Assembly: GCF_000003195.3 (NCBI RefSeq) | Contig: NC_012878.2 | Coordinates: 56,730,629-56,794,628, forward strand | Direction: 5' to 3' | Source of the DNA: Sorghum bicolor | Taxonomy: Eukaryota > Streptophyta > Magnoliopsida > Poales > Poaceae | DNA: 64,000 nt | Shown: positions 45,876 through 54,742 of the stretch, in pieces | Numbering within the stretch: the stretch's first letter is position 1 | Layout: every line of letters starts with the position of its first letter | Made by a program: the position numbers and the translations under genes | Notes under the pieces: generated by a model | Databases searched by the model: none | What the model saw: the letters and a program-made list of their open reading frames with translations, nothing else | Told to the model about the DNA's origin: nothing

Positions 45876-46365
45876 TAGAGATAGAGAGTCCTGCATGCTA
45901 TGCTGGATGCTGTACCACCACCTCCGTTCCATTGTTCTGCGCTAGTTTTGCTTTAGCTGACTGCTGTACATTTTGGAACGACGAACAAGGTATTTTAGTT
46001 TCCTTTTTTTTTTTACTTTCTTAGATTTGATTTTCTCTCCCTTTTTGTCTTGGGATCGATCGGGAAGGTGATATGGTCGCGCCCTGCCAATCTGCCACAT
46101 GACTATATGAGTCGGTATGTAAATCTGCTGTTTGGAACATATGCGTGCGTGCACCTATACTGTGAATGTATATATCAAATCAAAAGCTGTGTAAAACTAT
46201 GTTTTCTTTCTCGATCACGCAAAATATTTGTGCGTCTTTGTATTATGGTAGAGAAAAAAAAAATTAATATAACATGTCTTAGCGGTGCCTTAGGAGGTCA
46301 GAAACGTTTGTACATGAATGCTCAGACCCCCTTAGTGTATTATTGAAACTATTATGTTACATTTA

Positions 46366-46965
46366 GGCTCTATTTTGATTTGTTATCAGCTAATAGTTAG
46401 CTGGCTAATAGTAACTCTAATAGCTTGGTTATTCTTGTTGTGGAGGTTATTTTAGAATTTGCATGGCAAAAAGTAGGCTCTAATAGATGTGCTATCTGGT
46501 TTTGTAAATAGAAAGTTGGTTATCTCTTGATTTTTGATGACCATATATAGTCAACCACTGAAACTGGCTATCTGATTTTGTAAAATAGCAGGGCTATTGT
46601 CGATTTCTTCTTTTTTAAAAAGTTTTTTCTATTTTACAAAATAGATAAACAATAAAATTTTGCTACTAATTTTAGCCAAACTCTTGGAGTTGCTCAAATA
46701 ACTCATTTATAATATTAGTTAGGTGAATTATATATAATATTAACCAGCAAAACTATTAGCTTGAAGCCTTGAAGGTTGCACAACTAATAAAAAATGCTAC
46801 TAACACAGCTATTAGTTGTTATTATCTTATTTAATCCAATTAGTGGTATATTTATTATCTAGAGGTCTAGTTAACAATTAGCTATTTTATCAACTGCATA
46901 TGTTTAGATTCAAAAGAAATAACTATTAGCATATAACTATTAATTATATGAATCCGAACAGAACC
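46366..46965. repeat. Tourist MITE disrupted by another MITE
   Basis: The outer element starts GGCTCTATTTTGATTTG and ends GAATCCGAACAGAACC, flanked by TTA at 46363-46365 and 46966-46968. It is swollen to 600 bp by the inserted element at 46430-46694. Confidence 0.75.
46430..46694. repeat. Inner MITE, inverted relative of 1075-1359
   Basis: The reverse complement reads GAGCAACTCCAAGAGTTTGG and follows the 1075-1359 element through 'taaaattagtagc', 'gttgactatatat' and 'ataacctccacaa'. Borders are accurate to a few bases only. Confidence 0.7.
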
Positions 46966-46968
46966 TTA

Positions 46969-47884
46969 GTCAGCAGAACATTTTTTGAGCAATCCAATAT
47001 TATGTAGCAATATATGTAGCCTCTGGTCAAACGAAGACTGAATGAACCACTAAAACAAGAACTTCTTACGCATTACGATTTCAACATTCATATAGTTAAC
47101 TTAAAATTTGATCATGTATACATACTTAATTTAAACCTAAATCAGACAAAGCATTCTGATTTAGGTTTCCATTAAGTATCCATAGAGGATCAGATTCTAA
47201 GTTAATTATATCATCAGCGTGCTCGGCAACTGTGGACACACGTCACCATTGGATTTCTTTTTGCGCGCATGCGTACGCTCAGCTGCTCCGGGAGCGAATG
47301 AATAATAATAATGGAGCAGATCAGAAAATGGACGATACAGACTCCGCGACCGACTTGATCTTGAATTCCTGGTCGTCTCCAATTTTCCATTCCAACGCAG
47401 CCATCGGAGCCATCACCGTTACTGATGAGTGTTGAGTGATGACCACTTCAACGACAACGATGCTGGGCTACGATTTCTGTGAAACTTTTTTTTTTCGCCA
47501 ACGATTGCAGGCGAGACGAGCTTCAGTCAGACAGGTGCCTTGTACTGGCAACCTAGCGCTCAATACACGAGAATTCGTTATCAAAAGAAAGAAATATGCA
47601 TAGAGTAAGGCTTTGGATCACGGAGGAAATCCTGAATCATATTCCATTCACACACACACACACACACCCCAGCGGCGATGCCCCTCTGGTTTTGTCACTC
47701 TTTGCATTCAGACGAGAAGGCAACCCTGTGGTTTATTTTAAATTTGTTGTTGTTATTAAACGATAGCGTCAGTGTCCATTCCTACAATGCAAACTACAGA
47801 GGAATGATTAAAAAGAAACGAACAGAGTTCACCCCTTGGGCCAATGGTTTGCTTGCTGAAACTGCAAGCTGTTCAAGTCCACGT
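46969..47884. other. Intergenic, no gene recognised
   Basis: Short frames only. A (CA)n tract lies at about 47649-47667. Confidence 0.5.
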
Positions 47885-48130
47885 CGGTGATTTTTTTTGA
47901 AAACGTCACCGGAGGGGTGAGAGCCTCACCTGACTTCATTTTCATTTATTCTGGCTAGCCGGTGCAAAGGGGTCAGTGACTCAAAGTCAAAGTCTTCTAT
48001 GTTTAAAAGTTTAATATAAAGAAAGGCGAGAGCTAATTCATTACAAAGAGTTGACACCAGGAATGTTACAAAACGATCATTGCATCGAAGACGGCAGGTC
48101 CAGAGTCGACTAGCTTCTTTGCAAGCATGG
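47885..48130 (-). mobile_element. Probable minus-strand LINE 3' tail
   Basis: Read on the minus strand, the segment ends 'ccctccggtgacgttttc' followed by an A-run (T-run on the plus strand at 47891-47898). This resembles the 3' UTR and poly(A) junction of grass LINEs. No domain is left. Confidence 0.45.
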
Positions 48131-48541
48131 AGGGGGTGATTTGTGAATTGTGATCATACACAGAATTGGTTTTGTCACGACGATGGCGTCACAGGCTGCA
48201 AGAAAATCAAACGCCTCGATCCGCTTGCCACTTGGCAGCAGAACACCTCGTGGATGGCTGGATGCAAAAATAGCATCATATACTATAAATTCTATTTCTA
48301 TCGTGAACACACTGCAACTGATCAAGCTGGAGGCAGACCGGTGGATTGAGGCTGGAGCACATGGTTTGCATAGCATAACTTACGAGACTTAGCGGCTTGC
48401 TCATTCTTCCGGTTAGAATGATCATTGTTCATCATGTAACATTCACTATTTTTCATTTTGCTGGCTTCAGCCTCTTGTAATTAAAATTCTCTTCTTCTTC
48501 TAATACAAAGATACGCACACTCGTACGTATTCACGAAAAAA
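48131..48541 (+). mobile_element. Probable plus-strand LINE 3' tail
   Basis: The segment ends with 'acaaagatacgcacactcgt' and an A-run at 48534-48541, a common 3' junction of grass non-LTR elements. An 80-codon frame ending in EADRWIEAGAHGLHSI resembles the last residues of such reverse transcriptases. It is 5' truncated. Confidence 0.45.
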
Positions 48542-48699
48542 ACTATAAATTCCATTTAAATATTGTAACCTGTTCATGTATCCAAAAATCCAGTTATTAT
48601 TAATAATAATTCTTCTTTTGTCGAAAAAATACTACAAATTCCATCTGGGCCTGAAAACGCAGCCCGGGAGAATTTGAAGGCCGATACGGAAGTATAATC

Positions 48700-48845
48700 A
48701 GTGGGCCTGAACCCTAGTCCAGGCCCATTGGACGGACACGAACCCTCTCCACTTGATGCAATCGCAGCCGTCCAATCAATCAGCGGAAACTTTTAAATCC
48801 CCCGGGCCCCGGCCCTCACTCCCCCACGAACTAGGGTTTCATTCG
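48700..48845 (+). promoter_or_regulatory. Ribosomal-protein-type promoter: GGCCCA boxes and telo-boxes
   Basis: 'agtgggcctgaaccctag' and 'caggcccattgg' provide site II (TGGGCC/GGCCCA) elements with an adjacent telo-box (AACCCTA). A second telo-box, 'actagggtttc', sits at about 48830 near the likely transcription start. A CT-rich leader follows. This combination is typical of plant ribosomal protein genes. Confidence 0.75.
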
Positions 48846-48918
48846 CCCCTCCCCTCCCCTCCCCTCCCCTATCAGTCTATCCCCAGCCTCGTCGTACGGC
48901 ACTCCGGCGGCGGCGAGT

Positions 48919-49437
48919 ATGGTGAAGGGACGGCAGGGCCAGCGAGTCAGGTACGAGGCCGTCACACCAAGCCCACTACGTTCTTTCCGCTGGGGCAGGC
49001 AAGCATCTGATCTGACCCGTCGTCTCCGTTCTGTTTTGTTTCCGGCGCAGGACGTACGTGCGGGGCACGATCCTGGGCTACAAGCGCTCCAAGTCGAACC
49101 AGTACGAGCACACGTCGCTGCTGCAGATCGAGGGCGTCAGCACCAAGGAGGACGTGGCGTGGTACGGCGGCAAGCGGATCGCCTACGTGTACAAGGCCAA
49201 GACCAAGAGCGACGGCACCGCCGTCCGATGCATCTGGGGCAAGGTCACGCGCCCGCACGGTAACTCCGGCGTCGTCCGCGCCAAGTTCCGGTCCCACCTC
49301 CCGCCCAGCTCCATGGTGAGCTCCCATTGCTGGTGTATTTTTTTGTTTTTTTTTTCTGTCTGCCTTTCTGATGGGTGCTTTTAATGGTGTTGCAGGGTAA
49401 GAAGGTCCGCGTGTTCATGTACCCCAGCAGTGTCTGA
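48919..49437 (+). CDS. RPL35A: 60S ribosomal protein L35a (eL33)
   Basis: Three exons, 48919-48950, 49051-49315 and 49396-49437, give 112 aa, the standard plant length. The protein is a component of the large cytosolic ribosomal subunit. Family strings seen are [58 protein letters not shown] and the end [12 protein letters not shown]. Intron 1 splits an Arg codon 32 nt into the frame, so the first exon is very short. The two introns are small and GT-AG. The promoter has the site II plus telo-box pattern that co-ordinates ribosomal genes. Confidence 0.97.
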
Positions 49438-49504
49438 CTCTAACCGAGGTAGAATGCTTTGCTCACCTTGTTTGAATGTGTGGTGTGTTTATTGTTGGAT
49501 ATTA

Positions 49505-49671
49505 CTCCCTCTGTCCTGTCCTGTAATAAAGTGCATTTTAGAAATTTTAGGACAACTTAAAGAGAGAACACAAAAGACACATGAGCCCTCACTTTATTTC
49601 CTAATAAATGCTGTCACCAACACAATTAGTGGTGTTGTTTGATAAATGAAAAGTATTCATGACGGAGGGAG
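49505..49671. repeat. Stowaway MITE downstream of RPL35A
   Basis: 167 bp with CTCCCTCTGTCC and GACGGAGGGAG ends and TA on both sides (49503-49504 and 49672-49673), the Stowaway (Tc1/Mariner) hallmark. It lies within about 70 bp of the stop codon, so it may lie in the 3' UTR. Confidence 0.88.
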
Positions 49672-50023
49672 TAGTTTACATGTCAGCTTGAATGCTGTTC
49701 TATCAGTGTACGATGATGCAAATACTTGGCTGCCAGCTTCACTACAACTCTATTAGTGGTCCATTATGCAAGTGCTTAGATGTCAGGTTGAACACACCTC
49801 CATCACTGTCAATGCAAGCTATTGATTGTGTCTTGTATGTTGGTGATGTAAACCTTCAATTGCTGTCTAATCAGAATGTGAAGCTGTGGTCTTAGGTTGC
49901 TCTGGATCTGATCCTTCTGTCCTTTGTGTCTAAGGGTCCCAATGCCACTTGGGGGAAGCTCTCCTTTTAGCTTCGAAATACCTGCAGGTTCTCTGCGGGG
50001 TGCTCGGATGTTGGGGCCCTAGA

Positions 50024-50214
50024 GCAAATGCAGTGGTCTCATAGTACGAGGCTGTACTTTGGTTGATGGGTCTCTCATCAATTGCTTCCTCACAGCCTTG
50101 CCTCCAATGACCACAACATTCATTTTTTGTGTCTTCACATTTGTGCTCTCTTGCGTGGCAACATGTTTGGAGCTTGAGATGTTCTGTTTCGTTATTGTGT
50201 AATCATATTGTAGC
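50024..50214 (+). repeat. Dispersed direct repeat, copy 1
   Basis: Matches 51293-51473, about 1.27 kb downstream, from 'gcaaatgcagtgg' through 'ttgcctccaatg' and 'tcttcacatttgtgctctc' to 'gtgtaatcatattgtagc'. The copies differ by substitutions and small indels. Noncoding. Positions 49674-50023 hold nothing recognised. Confidence 0.8.
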
Positions 50215-50629
50215 TCGCCCCTGCATTATATGCCTTCATATTTAGGTGATTACTATATGTCTTTCACTAGGTTGTTGAACAATTTTGACTTTTGCAAACT
50301 TAAAAAACTGTTGATGCATTGGTCTGAGCTAGAAAACTGTATTCTGTGCCCTGGTAGTCAATATACTCATGCTATTACCTTTAATGGTTATCCAGTCCTA
50401 CCGTGTCGTTGCTGCCACAGCAGCTAAGGAATCGTTGCCTTGGCATGTCACCTCTTTTCTGGCGGAGACAGCCAAATTGTCATTTCTTCCGTTTGTGTTT
50501 CTATTGCTTGATTTGGATCTATTTTCTCTTCTGTCCTGTATTGCCGTTTTGTGTATTTGTTGCTTGATTTTGATCTGTTAACTCTTATGTTATTCCTCTC
50601 CCTCCTATGCAGAGGAAAGCTAGGCTGTA

Positions 50630-50698
50630 AGGGCAATGATGATGTAAAGTCATGCACCACTCTGAATAAGAGGATTTTCTCTCTTTGGGCTGACAAAC
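50630..50698 (+). ncRNA. Candidate box C/D snoRNA targeting 18S rRNA
   Basis: A perfect C box ATGATGA (50636-50642), an internal D' box CTGA (50662-50665) and a D box CTGA (50690-50693) have normal snoRNA spacing. The 13 nt directly upstream of D', GTCATGCACCACT, pair with the highly conserved 18S segment GGTGGTGCATGGC (11 Watson-Crick pairs plus 2 G-U). The +5 rule selects the second G of that segment's GTGG, the site I recall as yeast Gm1271 guided by snR40. No clear terminal stem was found, which is the main weakness. Confidence 0.5.
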
Positions 50699-50825
50699 AA
50701 ACTTTCTACCCATTTTTTGTCTGAGCCCTTCTGTTTACATGCGTGCTTTCTTCTATCTTCTTTTTTCTTGCTGCTTAATGTGATACTTATTTGGTTGTGT
50801 TTTGTGGGGTTCTTGAGTGATTCCT

Positions 50826-50914
50826 GAGAACTAGATGATGTGGGTCGACAGATCCAACCATGATGCGGACTGAATCTTATTTGAGGTCAAATCTAATTGC
50901 CGCTGATGGTTCTC
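50826..50914 (+). ncRNA. Candidate box C/D snoRNA, target unknown
   Basis: A 6-bp terminal stem GAGAAC/GTTCTC closes an 89-nt unit. It has a near-consensus C box ATGATGT (50835-50841, last base deviates), D' CTGA (50870-50873) and D CTGA (50903-50906). It lies about 130 bp after the first candidate in the same orientation, as in plant polycistronic snoRNA clusters. I could not match either guide region to rRNA. Confidence 0.3.
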
Positions 50915-51292
50915 GAGTTTACCTCCCCGCTTTCTTTGCTTGTCCTTATTTTGTTTTGAATTTGTTGCTTTGAATCAGTTTCAATGAATATAATGGCTTA
51001 AAAGAGAGGTGAAGCCAATTTGCAGAGCAAAGGGGCCAGATAAGTGGCGATCTTTGCATTGAAGGTTGGCGACAACAAAACTGCAGTTCTCCGTGCCACT
51101 CAGATTTACATCTGTTTTGTGATGGCCTCGAACAAGCTGCTACATCATCTCTTATCTGTGATCTAAGCTACTCTCTCTGTCCCTGAATAAATCGTTTCTA
51201 GAGCTGTCCTAAGTTTGGTTGAGCTCCCCTGTTTTTTAGTTCTTAAACATTTGAGTTAAATGGTAACTATAAAATTGACATGAACAATCTCA

Positions 51293-51473
51293 GCAAATGC
51301 AGTGGCCCCATAGTATTGAGGCTGTTGTTTGGTTGATGGATCTCGCGTTGATCACTTAGCCTTGCCTCCAATGGCCATTGATAATAACATTCATTATTCT
51401 TGTCTTCACATTTGTGCTCTCTGACTGGAGTTTGAGATAGTTCTGTTTGATTATTGTGTAATCATATTGTAGC
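51293..51473 (+). repeat. Dispersed direct repeat, copy 2
   Basis: Second copy of 50024-50214. The flanking DNA between the copies is unrelated, apart from the two snoRNA candidates lying there. No coding potential. Confidence 0.8.
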
Positions 51474-53045
51474 CTTCTGAGCTACAAAACTTTAGCATGG
51501 AGGTAATCAATTGAATTTCTCTTTAGTTTGCAAGACGTGGGACTCTAAATAAAAAATCTTTAGCATGTATGTTTGATATATTCAATCTGTTTTCAATATA
51601 TATGACGTTTATGACAATCTAATCACTTCATTGTAATAATTACCTTATCCTAGAAGTCAATTGTTTTAAAAAAGAAGTGGTACTGTTTTTAGAGTGCAAT
51701 TTTGACCTTTGTATTTTTGCGGGGTTTTCTACTGCTCAGTGCTATACTAGTGTGGGTGTTGATCTTTATCTTGTGTCCTTTATAGTTGTATAAATCACAG
51801 TTTATATAAACTCACAAATTCCTCCATTTTGAATGTAGCAAGCTTTTACCATGAAGGAGATTGATCCGGAAAGCTTCTGACGACGATTTTGAGTAGTTTA
51901 GTTTAGGAGTTTCCTCTTTTTCTTTTACTACAGGTTGGCTGTGGTTCGCAACTGACAGCTTATGTCAACTGTAACTCTGTTTTGTTGCGTTGATCTGAAG
52001 CAAAGCATTAATGTTGTTTCTTTGTATGTTTAGTTGAGGCTGAATTTACTGTTGACTGATTTATTCTGAGATCATGGGAGCTGGGGGGATATATTACACA
52101 AACTTGATTAATACAGTGATCCTATTAGTCTGATTTAATCAAAATTGTGTGAAATCTGCACCATTGCTTGCTTCCTTTAGTACTTCTGAAATGTGAGTTT
52201 TCAAAGCAGCAGCAGCTATGCTGGTGCAAGTTTCAGCGTTTCAGTTGAGACATTCAGCAGGATCAGTTGAGTCAAAGTATTTCAAATTTGACCAAAATTA
52301 TAGGCAAAATGATAAAGTTTTGTGGCATCAAATAAATATACTATGAAAATATAATTAATGAAGAATGAAGAATCTATTATACTTAGTTTATATCATAAAT
52401 ATTAGTTTATATTTTATTATTTTATTATATAAATTTAGTTAAATTTGAGATAATTTGACTTTTCAAAATTTAAATGTAGTTAAATTTGAGATAATTTGAC
52501 TTTTCAAAATTTCTAAAATGACTTATAATTTGGGATCAAGGGAGTACTATTTTTGGGTCTCTAAATTTGGTTTAGCCCACTCCACTCTCCAATCTCCTTT
52601 GATTCGTGGTCGGCAGATATGGTTAGGCTTTGGAAAACTTTTTGTTTTTTTGGTACGGTAGTATTTCCGTTTTCATGTGACAATTATTGTTCAATCATAG
52701 ATTAATTAGACTCAACAAATTTATAGATAAACTGTGCAATTAATTTTTTTTTCTCGTTTAAGTTTAGTTAGTTTATAATTGAACAATAATTATTAAATAC
52801 AAACAGTGTGGTATAGTAAAAAAAAATTCACCCACCCAATTAAACAAGGGAACGTAACCTGTGCAACCCAGTTTCGTGTGCAATCTATGTAACCACCAAT
52901 TAAGGTTACAGGATACACACGGGTTAGATATAGATTTAAATCCACAGGTAGATAGGTTTAAATGAAAAAAAAACCTCAAACTTAGTGGTTACATAGATTC
53001 CATACGTCCATGCGAAGCTGAGTTGCATATGATACCTTGCCCAAG
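51474..53045. other. Intergenic with MITE debris
   Basis: No gene recognised. About 36 bp ('gttaaatttgagataatttg'...) is tandemly duplicated at about 52435-52512 within a Stowaway-like relic that ends near 52545 ('gatcaagggagtacta'). A damaged GGCCTTGTTTAG-family MITE follows at about 52625-52850. Confidence 0.5.
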
Positions 53046-53489
53046 GCCTAAACAAATAGGCTCTTCTTCTCCGCTCTGCACAGCCTCCATCTCGGTGAGC
53101 AGCGAGAAGAGGCACTCCACGACAAGCACCACGACCCCGCCGTCTCTAGGGCCAGAGCCTGCCGCCGCGCCGAAGCGAACAGCGGTACTCGTGACGGGCT
53201 AAGGATGCGGAGGTGAGGTTCCGTCGCAGCGAGCGCCAGAGCGGTCTGGTGCGGAGCTGGCGGTGCTCTGGCCGCTGAGCGCGCGGTGGGTGACGCCCCG
53301 GCCGAACACGAAGATGTCGGAGCTCGTAGCCGTCTCCATTTTTTTTTTTCGAAAGATCCGTAGCCGTCTCCATGCCAATGCGCCACGATTTCTCACAGCT
53401 CCGCCGCCGGCGAACTCACTCGCGCCGCATTTCCTGTCCTCTGTCTTTGTCCGAGCAAGAAGATCTCTAGTCTCACGCGGCTACAGCCA

Positions 53490-54060
53490 TGTCACCTCCA
53501 TGGGGCAGAGCTCGACCCCGGCGTGGGACGCCACGTCCCTCGCCTCCGCCCTGAAGAAGGCGGCCGCCTGTGCCCGCTCCTGACGCATCTGGCGCTGCGA
53601 AGCCGGCTTCCACGGTACGCGCGGGAACTGTTCGACGAGATGCCCCGCCCGGACGTTGTCTCCTGGACATCCCCTCATCACCGGCCACGCCCACCAGGAC
53701 TACACCGAGTCTCTCTCGCGCTGCTCCGGCGCATGGCAGGCTCTGTGTCGAGCTCAACGGCTACTCTCTCTCTCTCTCTCTCCGGTGGATTGCTGGCTTG
53801 TGCTGGTATCGGCCAAGGTGCACTTGCTCTAGGGAAGGAAATACATGCCAGTGTGGTGAAGATGAGCTTGCATGGACCAGTTGACCCGGTTGTCGAGAAC
53901 GGGGTTCTTGATATGTACTCAAGGTGTGCATTGAGAGTGTGTTCAGGGTGATGCATGTCAGGAATGTAGTTGCTTAGAACTCGATGATGGCAGCTCTTCT
54001 TGGGAGTAGGCAGGCTGAGGATATATGGGTGATGCCTCGGCAAGTGTCAAGAACGTAGGT
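53490..54060 (+). pseudogene. Pentatricopeptide repeat (PPR) gene relic
   Basis: Fragments in different plus frames read like the start of a plant PPR protein. LPRYARELFDEMPRPDVVSW is a PPR motif. Then LACAGIGQGALALGKEIHAS and VVENGVLDMYSRC follow, with a frameshift at about 53678 and more after it. A (CT)n run at 53763-53783 interrupts the frame. Beyond about 53950 similarity fades. Such proteins act in organelle RNA processing, but this copy cannot encode one. Confidence 0.75.
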
Positions 54061-54742
54061 TTATTAGCGACTGGGCACTATGAATATGCTGAGATGAGTC
54101 CGACGTGAGTGATGCTACTGTGTTCTCATTTTGCACATTGTTGATCCATATTGTTTTTCTTCCTACTACAGCACAGCCTAGACTAGTGTGGGGTGTTCCT
54201 TCCCTTGATAATCTTTATTTCATCTCGCATCCCAGATCATAGTTTTTTTTTTTTTGACTCAGGTAACTTGCCTATGCTGTCAAGTTTGTCTCTTGGAGGA
54301 AAGCTGCTTCCAATGGCGAATCTTTGTAGTTTAGCACACCCTCTCGTTTAATTCGTTTCATTCACTGATGACTACAAAGACTGTTATTCACAAGTTGGAC
54401 GACCTGTGTCAATTGTAACACATTGGCCTTGAAGTGAAGCCAATCATTGATAGTGCTTGCTGCTGGAATGTTACAAGCTTATCACTTGTGAACAAGCCTA
54501 AAACGATAGCCTGGCTGTTCTGGCCCGTCACTGTCGTTGTCTATTTCCCATCGCTAAGCCACGCCATGCCACCGTCCACCGGTGAACAGCATAGTGATGA
54601 CCGCTCAGCTCAACCTGAGGCTGGCGAGAGGCGAGCCCAGCGCTCAATAGAAAGCAAGTTAGTGGCAGGCAGGTCAGGTCGCGACCTGGGCCACGGCCAC
54701 CGGAGGCGGCAGTCCCGGGACCAAGCCGTTCGGCGTCGCGCG
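54061..54742. other. Spacer between PPR relic and oxygenase pseudogene
   Basis: Nothing recognised. An open frame upstream of 54743 is in phase with the oxygenase start, but its residues are not shared with the downstream paralog, so it is taken as 5' flank. Confidence 0.4.

Noticed and set aside
45227..45932. Two long minus-strand frames (211 and 233 codons)
   Set aside because: They are mirror frames of the GC-rich DUF4228-like gene, which has a TATA box, a good start and family motifs on the plus strand.
49800..49920. A third box C/D-like unit (GTGATGT ... CTGA)
   Set aside because: No closing stem and no guide complementarity that I could recognise.
54434..54742. In-phase N-terminal extension of oxygenase copy 1
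   Set aside because: The residues are not shared with copy 2, whose own extension differs, so the internal ATG is preferred.
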